From Rutidosis leptorrhynchoides (lineage: Eukaryota; Streptophyta; Magnoliopsida; Asterales; Asteraceae), in assembly GCF_046630445.1 (NCBI RefSeq), contig NC_092338.1:205017501-205081500 (forward strand): DNA of 64,000 bases. The letters are read 5' to 3'. The notes under the pieces were generated by a model. The model saw nothing but the letters and a program-made list of their open reading frames with translations, was not told the DNA's origin and made no database searches. Below, piece after piece: positions 33,801 through 48,016 of this stretch. How positions within the stretch are numbered: the stretch's first letter is position 1; each line of letters opens with the position of its first letter. A program made the position numbers and the translations under genes.

Positions 33801-35410
33801 ATATGAGGCAGCGTAGGTGGATTGAATTATTGAATGATTACGACTTTGAGATTCGTTACCACCCGGGGAAGGCAAATGTGGTAGCCGATGCCTTGAGCAG
33901 GAAGGATAGAGAACCCATTCGAGTAAAATCTATGAATATAATGATTCATAATAACCTTACTACTCAAATAAAGGAGGCGCAACAAGGAGTTTTAAAAGAG
34001 GGAAATTTAAAGGATGAAATACCCAAAGGATCGGAGAAGCATCTTAATATTCGGGAAGACGGAACCCGGTATAGGGCTGAAAGGATTTGGGTACCAAAAT
34101 TTGGAGATATGAGAGAAATGGTACTTAGAGAAGCTCATAAAACCAGATACTCAATACATCCTGGAACGGGGAAGATGTACAAGGATCTCAAGAAACATTT
34201 TTGGTGGCCGGGTATGAAAGCCGATGTTGCTAAATACGTAGGAGAATGTTTGACGTGTTCTAAGGTCAAAGCTGAGCATCAGAAACCATCAGGTCTACTT
34301 CAACAACCCGAAATCCCGGAATGGAAATGGGAAAACATTACCATGGATTTCATCACTAAATTGCCAAGGACTGCAAGTGGTTTTGATACTATTTGGGTAA
34401 TAGTTGATCGTCTCACCAAATCAGCACACTTCCTACCAATAAGAGAAGATGACAAGATGGAGAAGTTAGCACGACTGTATTTGAAGGAAGTCGTCTCTAG
34501 ACATGGAATACCAATCTCTATTATCTCTGATAGGGATGGCAGATTTATTTCAAGATTCTGGCAGACATTACAGCAAGCATTAGGAACTCGTCTAGACATG
34601 AGTACTGCCTATCATCCACAAACTGATGGGCAGAGCGAAAGGACGATACAAACGCTTGAAGACATGCTACGAGCATGTGTTATTGATTTCGGAAACAGTT
34701 GGGATCGACATCTACCGTTAGCAGAATTTTCCTACAACAACAGCTACCATTCAAGCATTGAGATGGCGCCGTTTGAAGCACTTTATGGTAGAAAGTGCAG
34801 GTCTCCGATTTGTTGGAGTGAGGTGGGGGATAGACAGATTACGGGTCCGGAGATTATACAAGAAACTACCGAGAAGATCATCCAAATTCAACAACGGTTG
34901 AAAACCGCCCAAAGTCGACAAAAGAGCTACGCTGACATTAAAAGAAAAGATATAGAATTTGAAATTGGAGAGATGGTCATGCTTAAAGTTTCACCTTGGA
35001 AAGGCGTTGTTCGATTTGGTAAACGAGGGAAATTAAATCCAAGGTATATTGGACCATTCAAGATTATTGATCGTGTCGGACCAGTAGCTTACCGACTTGA
35101 GTTACCTCAACAACTCGCGGCTGTACATAACACTTTCCACGTCTCGAATTTGAAGAAATGTTTTGCTAAAGAAGATCTCACTATTCCGTTAGATGAAATC
35201 CAAATTAACGAAAAACTCCAATTCATCGAAGAACCCGTCGAAATAATGGATCGTGAGGTTAAAAGACTTAAGCAAAACAAGATACCAATTGTTAAGGTTC
35301 GATGGAATGCTCGTAGAGGACCCGAGTTCACCTGGGAGCGTGAAGATCAGATGAAGAAGAAATACCCGCATCTAATTCCAGAAGATTCGTCAACACCTTC
35401 AACAGCTTAA
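30836..35410 (+). CDS. gag-pol polyprotein of element D (chromovirus), looks whole
   Basis: One open frame of about 1524 residues from the likely start ATG at 30836 (an in-frame ATG at 30800 is less likely, since MAPTTRHTV is the usual gag start style). Order: gag domain (about 80-190), Asn-rich linker encoded by (AAC)n, zinc knuckles ([14 protein letters not shown] and [14 protein letters not shown] near 371), and protease ([12 protein letters not shown] near 427). Then RT ([11 protein letters not shown] near 663, [10 protein letters not shown] near 762), RNase H ([13 protein letters not shown] near 910), integrase (HHCC from about 1098, catalytic Asp-Asp-Glu near 1169, 1230 and 1265) and a chromodomain at the end ([18 protein letters not shown]). 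Polyprotein processing by the protease is family knowledge. Whole appearance and near-identical LTRs mark a recent insertion. Confidence 0.95.
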   Translation: MAPTTRHTVNMNEEEFRTFLASNIAAVQAALHTNNNLGSSSTGNRVGCTYKEFTACKPLEFDGTEGPIGLKRWTEKVESVFAISKCTEEDKVKYATHTFTGSALTWWNTYLEQVGQDDAYALPWSAFKHLMNEKYRPRTEVNKLKTELRGLRTQGFDITTYERRFTELCLLCPGAFEDEEEKIDAFVKGLPERIQEDISSHEPASIQQACRMAHKLVNQIEERIKEQTAEEANVKQVKRKWEENGDKNHQYNNNSNYNNNRNNYPNNRNINRNYNKRPNNNNNNNNSNYNNHSNNNNNRNNNNNQKQLCQRCEKNHSGFCTKFCNKCKRNGHSAAKCEVYGPGVNRTKGTNGVGTSNGGASSVGASYANVVCYKCGKPGHIIRNCPNQENTNGQGRGRVFNINAVEAQEDPELVTGTFLIDNKSAYVLFDSGADRSYMSRDFCAKLSCPLTPLDSKFLLELANGKLISADNICRNREIKLVSETFKIDLIPVELGSFDVIIGMDWLKEVKAEIVCYKNAIRIIREKGKPLMVYGEKGNTKLHLISNLKAQKLIRKGCYAVLAHVEKVQTEEKSINDVPIAKEFPDVFPKELPGLPPHRSVEFQIDLVPGAAPIARAPYRLAPSEMKELQSQLQELLERGFIRPSTSPWGAPVLFVKKKDGTFRLCIDYRELNKLTIKNRYPLPRIDDLFDQLQGSSVYSKIDLRSGYHQMRVKEDDIPKTAFRTRYGHYEFMVMPFGLTNAPAVFMDLMNRVCGPYLDKFVIVFIDDILIYSKNDQEHGEHLRKVLEVLRKEELYAKFSKCAFWLEEVQFLGHIVNKEGIKVDPAKIETVEKWETPKTPKHIRQFLGLAGYYRRFIQDFSRIAKPLTTLTHKGKKFEWNNEQEKAFQLLKKKLTTAPILSLPEGNDDFVIYCDASKQGLGCVLMQRTKVIAYASRQLKIHEQNYTTHDLELGAVVFALKTWRHYLYGVKSIIYTDHKSLQHIFNQKQLNMRQRRWIELLNDYDFEIRYHPGKANVVADALSRKDREPIRVKSMNIMIHNNLTTQIKEAQQGVLKEGNLKDEIPKGSEKHLNIREDGTRYRAERIWVPKFGDMREMVLREAHKTRYSIHPGTGKMYKDLKKHFWWPGMKADVAKYVGECLTCSKVKAEHQKPSGLLQQPEIPEWKWENITMDFITKLPRTASGFDTIWVIVDRLTKSAHFLPIREDDKMEKLARLYLKEVVSRHGIPISIISDRDGRFISRFWQTLQQALGTRLDMSTAYHPQTDGQSERTIQTLEDMLRACVIDFGNSWDRHLPLAEFSYNNSYHSSIEMAPFEALYGRKCRSPICWSEVGDRQITGPEIIQETTEKIIQIQQRLKTAQSRQKSYADIKRKDIEFEIGEMVMLKVSPWKGVVRFGKRGKLNPRYIGPFKIIDRVGPVAYRLELPQQLAAVHNTFHVSNLKKCFAKEDLTIPLDEIQINEKLQFIEEPVEIMDREVKRLKQNKIPIVKVRWNARRGPEFTWEREDQMKKKYPHLIPEDSSTPSTA

Positions 35411-35430
35411 AATTTCGGGACGAAATTTAT

Positions 35431-35445
35431 TTAACGGGTAGGTAC
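35431..35445 (+). promoter_or_regulatory. 3' plus-strand priming region of element D
   Basis: TTAACGGGTAGGTAC abuts the 3' LTR, as it also does in element C (45481-45495). Confidence 0.6.
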
Positions 35446-38400
35446 TGTAGTGACCCGAACTTTTCCATGTTTATATATATTAATTAAGATTGATGTTTAC
35501 ATGATTAAATGTTTCCAACATCTTAAGCAATCAAACTTGTTAAGACTTGATTAATTGAAATAGGTTTCATATAGACAATTGACCACCCAAGTTGACCGGT
35601 GATTCACGAACGTTAAAACTTGTAAAAAAAACTATATGATGACATATATATGGTTATATATATAGTTAACATGATATTATGATAAGTAAACATATCATTA
35701 ATTATATTAACAATGAACTACATATGTAAAAACAAGACTACTAACTTAATGATTTTGAAACGAGACATATATGTAACGTTTATCGTTGTAACGACATTTA
35801 ATGTATATATATCATATTAAGAGATATTCGTACATCATAATATCATGATAATATAATAATTTAAAATCTCTTTTGATATTATAAACATTGGGTTAACAAC
35901 ATTTAACAAGATCGTTAACCTAAAGGTTTCAAAACAACACTTACATGTAACGACTAACGATGACTTAACGACTCAGTTAAAATGTATATACATGTAGTGT
36001 TTTAATATGTATTTATACACTTTTGAAAGACTTCAATACACTTATCAAAATACTTCTACTTAACAAAAATGCTTACAATTACATTCTCGTTCAGTTTCAT
36101 CAACAATTCTACTCGTATGCACCCGTATTCGTACTCGTACAATACACAGCTTTTAGATGTATGCACTATTGGTATATACACTCCAATTATCAGCTCTTAG
36201 CAGCCCATGTGAGTCACCTAACACATGTGGGAACCATCATTTGGCAACTAGCATGAAATATCTCATAAGATTACAAAAATATGAGTAATCATTCATGACT
36301 TATTTACATGAAAACAAAATTACATATCCTTTATATCTAATCCATACACCAACGACCAAAAACACCTACAAACACTTTCATTCTTCAATTTTCTTCATCT
36401 AATTGAACTCTCTCAAGTTCTATCTTCAAGTTCTAAGTGTTCTTCATAAATTCCAAAAGTTCTAGTTTCATAAAATCAAGAATACTTTCAAGTTTGCTAG
36501 CTCACTTCCAATCTTGTAAGGTGATCATCCAACCTCAAGAAATCTTTGTTTCTTACAGTAGGTTATCATTCTAATACAAGGTAATAATCATATTCAAACT
36601 TTGGTTCAATTTCTATAACTATAACAATCTTATTTCAAGTGATGATCTTACTTGAACTTGTTTTCGTGTCATGATTTTGCTTCAAGAACTTTGAGCCATC
36701 CAAGGATCCATTGAAGCTAGATCCATTTTTCTCTTTTCCAGTAGGTTCATCCAAGGAACTTAAGGTGGTAATGATGTTCATAACATCATTCGATTCATAC
36801 ATATAAAGCTATCTTATTCGAAGGTTTAAACTTGTAATCACTAGAACATAGTTTAGTTAATTCTAAACTTGTTCGCAAACAAAAGTTAATCCTTCTAACT
36901 TGACTTTTAAAATCAACTAAACACATGTTCTATATCTATATGATATGCTAACTTAATGATTTAAAACCTGGAAACACGAAAAACACCGTAAAACCGGATT
37001 TACGCCGTCGTAGTAACACCGCGGGCTGTTTTGGGTTAGTTAATTAAAAACTATGATAAACTTTGATTTAAAAGTTGTTATTCTGAGAAAATGATTTTTA
37101 TTATGAACATGAAACTATATCCAAAAATTATGGTTAAACTCAAAGTGGAAGTATGTTTTCTAAAATGGTCATCTAGACGTCGTTCTTTCGACTGAAATGA
37201 CTACCTTTACAAAAACGACTTGTAACTTATTTTTCTGACTAGAAACCTATACTTTTTTGGTTTAGATTCATAAAATAGAGTTCAATATGAAACCATAGCA
37301 ATTTGATTCACTCAAAACGGATTTAAAATGAAGAAGTTATGGGTAAAACAAGATTGGATAATTTTTCTCATTTTAGCTACGTGAAAATTAGTAATAAATC
37401 TATTCCAACCATAACTTAATCAACTTGTATTATATATTATGTAATCTTGAGATACCATAGACACGTATACAATGTTTCGACCTATCATGTCGACACATCT
37501 ATATATATTTCGGAACAACCATAGACACTCTATATGTGAATGTTGGAGTTAGCTATACAGGGTTGAGGTTGATTCCAAAATATATATAGTTTGAGTTGTG
37601 ATCAATACTGAGATACGTATACACTGGGTCGTGGATTGATTCAAGATAATATTTATCGATTTATTTCTGTACATCTAACTGTGGACAACTAGTTGTAGGT
37701 TACTAACGAGGACAGCTGACTTAATAAACTTAAAACATCAAAATATATTAAAAGTGTTGTAAATATATTTTGAACATACTTTGATATATATGTATATATT
37801 GTTATAGGTTCGTGAATCAACCAGTGGCCAAGTCTTACTTCCCGACGAAGTAAAAATCTGTGAAAGTGAGTTATAGTCCCACTTTTAAAATCTAATATTT
37901 TTGGGATGAGAATACATGCAGGTTTTATAAATGATTTACAAAATAGACACAAGTACGTGAAACTACATTCTATGGTTGAATTATCGAAATCGAATATGCC
38001 CCTTTTTATTAAGTCTGGTAATCTAAGAATTAGGGAACAGACACCCTAATTGACGCGAATCCTAAAGATAGATCTATTGGGCCTAACAAACCCCATCCAA
38101 AGTACCGGATGCTTTAGTACTTCGAAATTTATATCATATCCGAAGGGTGTCCCGGAATGATGGGGATATTCTTATATATGCATCTTGTTATTGTCGGTTA
38201 CCAGGTGTTCACCATATGAATGATTTTTATCTCTATGTATGGGATGTGTATTGAAATATGAAATCTTGTGGTCTATTGTTACGATTTGATATATATAGGT
38301 TAAACCTATAACTCACCAACATTTTTGTTGACGTTTTAAGCATGTTTATTCTCAGGTGATTATTAAGAGCTTCCGCTGTCGCATACTTAAATAAGGACAA

Positions 38401-38698
38401 GATTTGGAGTCCATGCTTGTATGATATTGTGTAAAAACTGCATTCAAGAAACTTATTTTGTTGTAACATATTTGTATTGTAAACCATTATGTAATGGTCG
38501 TGTGTAAACAGGATATTTTAGATTATCATTATTTGATAATCTACGTAAAGCTTTTTAAACCTTTATTGATGAAATAAAGGTTATGGTTTGTTTAAAAATG
38601 AATGCAGTCTTTGAAAAACGTCTCATATAGAGGTCAAAACCTCGCAACGAAATCAATTAATATGGAACGTTTTTAATCAATAAGAACGGGACATTTCA
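35446..38698 (+). repeat. 3' LTR of element D
   Basis: 3253 bp, with about three differences from the 5' LTR. It is followed by the GATGC target copy, after which the LTR of element C resumes. Confidence 0.95.
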
Positions 38699-38703
38699 GA
38701 TGC

Positions 38704-39529
38704 AACCTATCTTCAATAATATAAATGGGACCTAATACAAAAGAAATATGAATGATTGTAGATTTATGAATCGTATCATGTGTAACTTATATTATGATTT
38801 ATTTTAAATTTTGATATCACACTTTAACTTTTATAATTTATAATTATCATTCTTTAATTTTATAGATTGATTGATATCGATATATATTGATTTCTTGTAT
38901 ATGCTAACTGTTAACTTAGAATTCATGTGAATTATAATTATTATTTTATATTATAATTATTACTATTTGTTTACTGTGTTTGTATGTATATATATGTAAT
39001 ATGCCTTGTTGTTTTCATTTCAAATCATGATTTTAAAAGTATTATTATTTTATATTATATGTTATTCATATTAGCTGTAAAACACGTTTTAAAAGTTTAG
39101 GATTCATAAACCTACAAATACAATCTACATGTACATATTCACTACTACTTCGTCTCTGTTAGATATGAAACCAATCACCTCTTTTGATCCTCCCTCTTCA
39201 ATGATCTCGATTCACTACCGATCATCTACAACCGCCATCACCTTTAGAACCATCACCCGCCATCAACCTCCAACACTTCTGCCGTAGAACGACCGTTGTC
39301 AACCTCCAAAACTATCACCATAAACCTCACCGTAAACCACCAACGAGTCACCTATAACCACCACCTTCATCTCTAATAAAACCCAAAAACAACCCATCAT
39401 CCTTAATTCTTGTACTCACCTGGTCAACACTATCAAAACCATGGAATACTTACTGTTTTCTGCTTTCCTTTCAAATCATCACCACCCATAACCGCCAACC
39501 CTCACCACCTCCACCATCGCTCTCTCACT

Positions 39530-39574
<45 letters not shown>

Positions 39575-40390
39575 ATTCTTGATAGCAAACCACCACCTAC
39601 AAACCCACCAAGGAACACCCTTAACCCGGACACCATACATCACCATTTAATCACCACCTGTTACCATCATCATGTGTTGTTTCCTTACTGTTTACAGGTG
39701 AGAGGAACAACAACAAAACGATTCAACAGTACGCTACTTAATCACCACTTCCAATTTATTTTGTCACTTCTCCTCTTCCTTAAATTCTTTCTGTTTCTGT
39801 TTGGGATGAATAAACATCGCCACCAACATCGAAGGTTTACTACTACGTCTGTTGCGCTTGTTTTTCCTGTTTCTATTGCAACCGTGAACCACCTAAATCC
39901 CACGTAAACTACTATAATTAAAATACATGTATTTTCTGTTTCGTTTAAAGACCCTTAACCAACTGTACGGGTGCTGCGTTAATTGATAGAAGAAGAAGGA
40001 GACATGTTGGATATTTAAATGTTTTGCTTATTCAATTCTTGAGAACTTGCAGTTAGTGACCGACAACTGTAATCCACAAACACCATTCGTTTTTTTTTTC
40101 TTTATTTTTGGCTACTACCGAATCCATTAAAAACCCAGGACCCCATTGGATTGTTAAGTAGGCTAAGATATTCCAAGATTTTCAATTGGGCCGATTTTTT
40201 TTGAGTTGGGTCGAGTCCCTTTTCTTTTGATGGGCCGAGATTTGGGTTAATACAATTAATTGAAGAAGATCATTCAGAAAAACGAGTAGAGCAGGTGGTT
40301 TGGCATAGTTAGAGTGAGCGAGAGGTCATGGGCTCAAGCCCTGGCCATGACATCTATTTCTTTTAAAGCTCCTTTTAAAGGTAGCCTTAT

Positions 40391-40458
<68 letters not shown>

Positions 40459-40569
40459 TATTGTTATCATTAATAAAATTTATATTATTATCATTAAAAT
40501 AAGTATTATTATTATTAATATCATCCTTACATATCATTGTTAGTAAAAAATATTAATATAGGCGTATTA

Positions 40570-40619
<50 letters not shown>

Positions 40620-40721
40620 CATTATTATTTTTATTAAAAGTATCACTAATATTAAGGATTATCATTTTATTAAAGTTATCATTATTACTAAAAGTATTAT
40701 TAAGATTATTATTATTATCAA

Positions 40722-40775
<54 letters not shown>

Positions 40776-41772
40776 CATTAAAAGTATTATCATTAAAAGT
40801 ATTATCACTTTTATTATTATCATTACTATTATTATTTTTAGTATTATTATTTTTAGAATCATAATTATTATTATTATTATCATTATTAAGTATATTTACT
40901 AATATTATTATTATAAAATAAAACAACTTTTTATTTTTATTAATATTATTCATTCAAAATGATTTTTAGTTAAACAACACTATATCTAATACATAAAATA
41001 TGTGTAAACACTTGTTTGTTTATGATTATTTGTTTTTAATATATATATAAAAATGATATAGATTCGTGAATCCAAGGTCAATCCTACACTTGTTAACTGA
41101 CGTCATATGTATTTTTACTACAAAATACATTAGGTGAGTTTCATTTGCTCCCTTTTTAATTGCTTTCGCATTATATATTTTTGAGCTGAGAATACATGCG
41201 CTGCTTTTATAAATGTTTACGAAATAGACACAAGTACTTAAAATATATTCTACGTTGAGTTGTACCACCCTGCATATCTTCCCTAATAGCTTGGTAACTA
41301 CTATTTACATGTGGTATTGTAAACGCGAATCCTGTTGATAGATCTATCGGGCCTGACAACCCCAACCGGACTGGACGACCAGTATTCAACGGTTGCACAG
41401 TACTTCGTTTCGGTGACTACACTTGGTACGGTGTAGTGAGATTTCATAATAAAGGGAATATGCGACGTGATTAAATGTTAAGTATGGTTACCAAGTGCTC
41501 AACCACTTAAAATGCTTTACATACACTTGCGAGTGTATTATGTTTATGATTATGAAATCTTGTGGTCTATTAAAATATTGAAATGATTGTTATGATAAAC
41601 CTATGAACTCACCAACCTTTTGGTTGACACTTTAAAGCATGTTTATTCTCAAGTACGAATTAAGTCTTCCGCTGTGCATTTGCTCAATTTAAGGACATTA
41701 CTTGGAGTCGATCATCGCAATGGGACCAAATGCTGATGACTTCATCCAGGTGGATAAGTACGGGTCGTTTCA
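38704..41772 (+). repeat. 5' LTR of element C, second piece
   Basis: Continues the left LTR of C after element D and matches 45871-49000. It contains (CT)n at about 39537-39571 and several ATT tracts (about 40396-40455, 40573-40620, 40725-40778). His/Pro-rich and Leu- or Asn-run ORFs here are repeat artefacts. Confidence 0.9.
40396..40880. repeat. ATT trinucleotide tracts in LTR of C
   Basis: Three main ATT/TTA arrays separated by related AT-rich sequence. The right LTR has the same arrays with different lengths (47546-48115). Confidence 0.9.
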
Positions 41773-44700
41773 GGTGGTATCAGAGCGGTGGTCTTAGCGA
41801 ACCATGTCTTGCATTAGTGTGTCTAACTGATAGTTATTTAGATGCATTAGTGAGTCTGGACTTCGACCGTGTCTGCATGTCAAAAGTTTTGCTTATCATT
41901 TCTAGTCGGAAATCATCTGCTTATCTTCCTTAGGAAATTACCTGCTCATCATTTTTAGTCTAGACATGTCTTACTGCCTCTATTGCATAGACAGTGTATA
42001 GATAAATTCATATCTTAGCGTATCTGTTATAGTTACCTTTGCCTAACATATTCCGTAGATTCTTCCGTAACTTATGGATTTTAGTATTATATATGCATAT
42101 GTGAATTATGTATTGCAGGGTACTAATCTATATCCTATAATCTATTTCTTATCAAAAATCCTTCATCTGATCGTACGAGATGAATCCCTCAACCAGTTCG
42201 AATTCCTCGGATTCCGACAGCTATTCCGATATGGAGTTTCACCTAAGCTCCGAAAGCAGTGTCACCAGAATGAATCAACCAATCATCCATCCCCAATTCA
42301 TCTGATGGGTTGTAGTCGATTTAATCAATGGAGACGCGCAGAAGGCGATCCCTTCCACTAACCGAATTCATCTCTTGATGAAGAACCTGAAGCACTTATC
42401 GGCGAACCTGTTCGTAACACCATTTTTACCCTCATTTCCTGAATATCTCGCCAAGACTATATCATAACTCAGATTCTAAACCTTATTCATCTGCTCGTTC
42501 TGACCGACAATCATCCCGGAATAATAGAAGAAGTCAACGAACTTCGCGCTCGAGTAATCAATCTGGAGAATATGGTGTAAAAATTTACCAGCTTCAGCAA
42601 CATCATCGGCACCAACAGTACCATCAGTAACAGCACCAGTACCATCAACAATCCATGCCTCAACATCTCATTCTGTACCTCGAGTATAATCATCATTCTA
42701 CGTATCGTTCTACATCGATTATCTTCGTTCTTCATGACGATTAAAGTAATCTCTAAATGTTTTAGAGATTATGTATTCTAGTTCTAACGGTAAACCAAAT
42801 GAGTTTAATATCATGTTAACTCAATGAATCCATGATTACATCTGAAGAAAATATATATGTATATATGTTTTCATAAAGATTGTAATTAAAAAATTCTTTC
42901 GTACAAACTGTTAATGTTGAAAAATTTTTAACGGGTAGGTAATACCCGAGGAATATTCAGATTTCACATTAATAAGTATACTGTACATTCTTCCAAATCT
43001 AATTCAATAGTCATTTACGATCCTATTTACAACCACCGATATACGTATCCGTTCACCACAGAATAACCATTTTCATTCAATTTCATATTTGGATTTTGAT
43101 CTATCAGAATCCAACAAGTGGCATAATGAAGAAAACACTAGACAAAATAAAACTTGTTAGAAACAAACAAATTAACTACGAGAAAAATGTTGTTAAGAAT
43201 CCACGCTAACTGTTCCTAGCTAATTGTTCCTAGCTAACTGATTACATTTTATTTATCGCAATTTATTTATCGCAATTTACATTCTCGCAATTTTACTTAT
43301 CGTCATTTAATTTCTGTTATTTACTTTACGCACTTTATTTATCGTCATTTAATTTATGTTATTTTTTTCGCACTTTAAATATCGGGACACGTAAACAAGG
43401 TTTTGACATATCATATCGACGCATCTATATATATTATTTGGAATAACCATAGACACTCTATATGCAGTAATGCGGGAGTTAGCTATACAGGGTTGAGGTT
43501 GATTCTACAATAATATATATAGTTTGAGTTGTGATCGACTCTGAGACGTATACGGGTCACGAAACGTATTAATTAATTCGAATATTATATATTAAACTAT
43601 ATATGAATTATTGGACTGTTAACTGTGGACTATCGACTGTGGACTAATAATATTGGACAATTAAAATGAATTAAAATATTGATTATAACATATGAAACTA
43701 AACATTTCTTCAAGTTTGCCACTTGATTTCATATTAAACCTCATTTGTATCTCGACGATTACAATTTGCGTTCAAACCTTTCATGATTCTTGAAAACATC
43801 TCAATCGAGAAGATGAACCAACCGCACTTCATCTATGGAAGAAAAGATTTATGCATATAGTTATGCACCTGAAAAAATCTTGGAACCTGAGTAAAGGTTT
43901 AACAAGTATGTGCGCTAGCTCCTTTGGCGATGTTACTACCGAAAATCACTTTGCAATCCCTTTCCAAAGTAGCCAATTTTGTCACAGCTCCAGCAAGTCA
44001 ACTTCAACTTTTCGTTCGCATCAACCTTATTATAACTCTGATATATACGTTTGTCACTGTTATTGTTATCGAGAAACCTTTTATATTCCATCATATTACC
44101 AGCAGACGTAGTAGCAACCTCGTTACTCCTTGGCTTAAATCTCTCCGACAAATCACTATATTTATCTATTGAAGTCTTATCATGTACTCATCAACATCTT
44201 GTAGCGATAGTTGCCATACTAAATACCGGGAAGCATTAATCATTAATTTTTGAATTTCGCAGCGTTCCTACGTCAACAGTTATATATCTATATATAACGT
44301 ATATCTTCTGGACCGATGAATTTCAATTCGGAATATCTGAATTCCTGAAAAGCACTCTAGCTTACGAATCATATCTTTGAGTTCTGAAAATGCTGATGAA
44401 GAAGCAAAAGTTGTAGATGGTCTTAATGGTCAAAAGTTTGATGATAAAGAATAGAGTGTTGGAAACACTCAATAGAAAATTGGTACTGAAAAATGGATTA
44501 AGAAAACCATGAAGGAGATTGTGAACAAATCACAAAGACTAAGCCTGTACTTAACGAATCCAGATGATTCAGTATCTGCTGAAACCTTTAAACGAATATA
44601 TTGCTCCTACTTATTCTAAATCCATGCGGAAGGATTTTCTTCATCAACCTTCAATCTTAGAAATTCCAAAATATCGTCATAAATATCTTCGATATTTCTG

Positions 44701-45495
44701 AAGATATATTCATAAATACTCTTGTCCGAAATAATTTATCTCTTCGTGCTATCTGTGTAACATCCTAAAAGAAATTGTTTTAGTTTCTATATTCTTTAAA
44801 ATTCAAGTTAAATTATGAATGATTTCCTAGAGAAGTGTTGGGAATTGAAGCATGAGTTAGTATAATATAATGAAGTCAGGCCAACGTAATTATATTATAG
44901 TAAGTCATGCTGAGTTTCTAATGAAACGTGATGATTCACAGATCTTAACGTCATCATGTGTCATTTTACACGACTCTTACATTCTACCAAATATCTACAT
45001 AAATCAAGAACATATTTTCTTGATAATTTTATCTTTTCCGATGACTTCTGATAATTTGACAAATGTTTTGAAAACATGAATTGATGTATATGAGATGAGA
45101 GTTGTGAAAGTAATGGGACGAAAGAAGATCATTTATAGTGAACTATCCAACAAAGAAATCGAACAGAATATCGCATTTAAGCAAAGAGGATCTTAATTTC
45201 CTTAATCCCGAAGAAATCATATCTTATTCAGATTTCAAAGATTTTCTCTAAATCCCTTGAATTCCGCAATTCAACCATGACTAAGCAAAGGATATGATGA
45301 AACTTGTCTCTTTCATTTCACTATTTAGTGATAGCTTCATTCGTAATCTTCGAATAATCAAATTGATTTATTTATATTAATCAAAATGATAAAACTCTAT
45401 TCATCAACTCATATTTGTCATGAAAACATTTTTATTGTTAGCCATGACGATCTCTATCAAATTTCGGGGACGAAATTTCTTTAACGGGTAGGTAC
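41773..45495 (+). other. internal region of element C, no gag-pol
   Basis: The primer site TGGTATCAGAGC (41775-41786) and a D-like leader are followed by decayed Ser/Asp-rich sequence like the acidic ORF of D (about 42180-42300). An internal TTAACGGGTAGGTA motif lies at 42928-42941. A stretch at 43400-43560 resembles part of the D-type LTR (27620-27780), and a stretch at 43250-43380 resembles the Athila LTR near 21540-21640. A minus-strand zinc-knuckle-like peptide (CWSCDKIGYFGKGLQSDF) occurs near 43.95 kb. No complete gene is visible. Confidence 0.65.
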
Positions 45496-45667
45496 TGTCA
45501 CGACCCGGAAAATTTCGACTAATTTTAAATCAAACTCTCGATACGATTTAATATCTTTGACACGATAAGCAAGGCCTCAAAAATTTTGAACTGTTTCATG
45601 AATTCAATCACCCTTTGACTGTGCTCGACGATTCACGAACAATTATTTGTAAATAGATATGTAATTT

Positions 45668-45700
<33 letters not shown>

Positions 45701-46690
45701 CCTTGCATATACAATGAATGTTCAACCATCATCAAAACATTTATTTTTCTTTCTTGTTATTTCTACTTACTTCCAATTATGCGATCAACACAAACAAACA
45801 CCCACATGCTACTATTAGCTTTACTATGTTTAACTTTATTTGTTAACCATATTATAAAGGATAGATGCAACCAATCTTCAATAATATAAATGGGACCTAA
45901 TACAAAAGAAATATGAATGATTGTAGATTTATGAATCGTATCATGTGTAACTTATATTATGATTTATTTTAAATTTTGATATCACACTTTAACTTTTATA
46001 ATTTATAATTATCATTCTTTAATTTTATAGATTGATTGATATCGATATATATTGATTTCTTGTATATGTTAACTGTTAACTTAGAATTCATGTGAATTAT
46101 AATTATTATTTTATATTATAATTATTACTATTTGTTTACTGTGTTTGTATGTATATATATGTAATATGCCTTGTTTTCATTTCAAATCATGATTTTAAAA
46201 GTTTTATTATTTTATATTATATGTTATTCATATTAGCTGTAAAACACGTTTTAAAAGTTTAGGATTCATAAACCTACAAATACAATCTACATGTACATAT
46301 TCACTACTACCTCGTCTCTGTTAGATATGAAACCCATCACCTCTTTTGATCCTCCCTCTTCAATGATCTCGATTCACTACCGATCATCTACAACCGCTAT
46401 CGCCTTTAGAACCATCACCCGCCATCAACCTCCACCACTTCTGTCGTAGAACGACCGTTGTCAACCTCCAAAACTATCACCATAAACCTCACCGTAAACC
46501 ACCAACGAGTCACCTATAACCACCACCTTCATCTCTAATAAAACCCAAAAACAACCCATCATCCTTAATTCTTGTACTCACCGGTCAACACTATCAAAAC
46601 CATGGAATACTTACTGTTTTCTGTTTTCCTTTCAAATCATCACCACCCATAACCGCCAACCCTCACCACCTCCACCATCGCTCTCTCACT

Positions 46691-46727
<37 letters not shown>

Positions 46728-47541
46728 ATTCTTGATAGCAAACCACCACCTACAAACCCACCAAGGAACACCCTTAACCCGGACACCATACATCACCATT
46801 TAATCACCACCTGTTACCATCATCATGTGTTGTTTCCTTACTGTTTACAGGTGAGAGGAACAACAACAAAACGATTCAATAGTACACTACTTAATCACCA
46901 CTTCCAATTTATTTTGTCACTTCTCCTCTTCCTTAAATTCTTTCTGTTTCTGTTTGGGATGAATAAACATCGCCACCAACATCGAAGGTTTACTGCTACG
47001 TCTGCTGCGCTTGTTTTTCCTGTTTCTATTGCAACCGTGAACCACCTAAATCCCACGTAAACTACTACAATTAAAATACATGTATTTTCTGTTTCGTTTA
47101 AAGACCCTTAACCAACTGTACGGGTGCTGCGTTAATTGATAGAAGAAGAAGGAGACATGTTGGATATTTAAATGTTTTGCTTTTTCAATTCTTGAGAACT
47201 TGCAGCTAGTGACCGGCAACTGTAATCCACAAACACCATTCGTTTTTTTTCTTTATTTTTGGCTACTACCGAATCCATTAAAAACCCAGGACCCCATTGG
47301 ATTGTTAAGTAGGCTAAGATATTCCAAGATTTTCAATTGGGCCGATTTTTTTTGAGTTGGGTCGAGTCCCTTTTCTTTTGGTGGGCCAAGATTTGGGTTA
47401 ATACAATTAATTGAAGAAGATCATTCAGAAAAACGAGTAGAGCAGGTGGTTTGGCATTGTTAGAGTGAGCGAGAGGTCATGGGTTCAAGCCCTGGCCATG
47501 ATATCTATTTCTTTTAAAGCTCCTTTTAAAGGTAGCCTTAT

Positions 47542-47612
<71 letters not shown>

Positions 47613-47753
47613 CATTTTTATTATTGTTATTATTATTACTATTATTGTTATCATTAATAAAATTTATATTATTATCATTAAAATAAGTATTATTATTATT
47701 AATATCATCCTTACATATCATTGTTAGTAAAAAATATTAATATAGGCGTATTA

Positions 47754-47851
<98 letters not shown>

Positions 47852-47953
47852 CATTATTATTTTTATTAAAAGTATCACTAATATTAAGGATTATCATTTT
47901 ATTAAAGTTATCATTATTACTAAAAGTATTATTAAGATTATTATTATTATCAA

Positions 47954-48016
<63 letters not shown>

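Larger units (their letters stand above)
25597..38698 (+). mobile_element. young Tekay/Del-type Ty3 chromovirus with two accessory ORFs (element D)
   Basis: A 13.1-kb element with LTRs of identical length (3253 bp: 25597-28849, 35446-38698). I saw only about three differences between them (about 0.1%), or some tens of thousands of years. It has a perfect 5-bp duplication GATGC (25592-25596, 38699-38703), a tRNA-Met primer site, a long gag-pol frame (30836-35410) and the 3' tract TTAACGGGTAGGTAC. It looks whole. Between primer site and gag it carries an acidic ORF (29059-29673) and an F-box-like ORF (29811-30494), which are not part of the usual chromovirus plan. It is inserted in the left LTR of element C. 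Confidence 0.95.

Noticed and set aside
39410-39907. 165-residue His/Pro/Ser-rich ORF in the left LTR of C
   Set aside because: Lies in an LTR over a (CT)n tract, and the right-LTR version (46827-47060) is shorter. Composition reflects simple repeats.
40314-40953. ORFs made of Leu, Ile or Asn runs (also 47465-48179)
   Set aside because: Translations of ATT/TTA trinucleotide arrays on both strands.
43936-44151. Minus-strand ORF with a zinc-knuckle-like motif in element C
   Set aside because: Too short and isolated to call a gene. Kept only as a possible gag-like fragment inside the patchwork interior.
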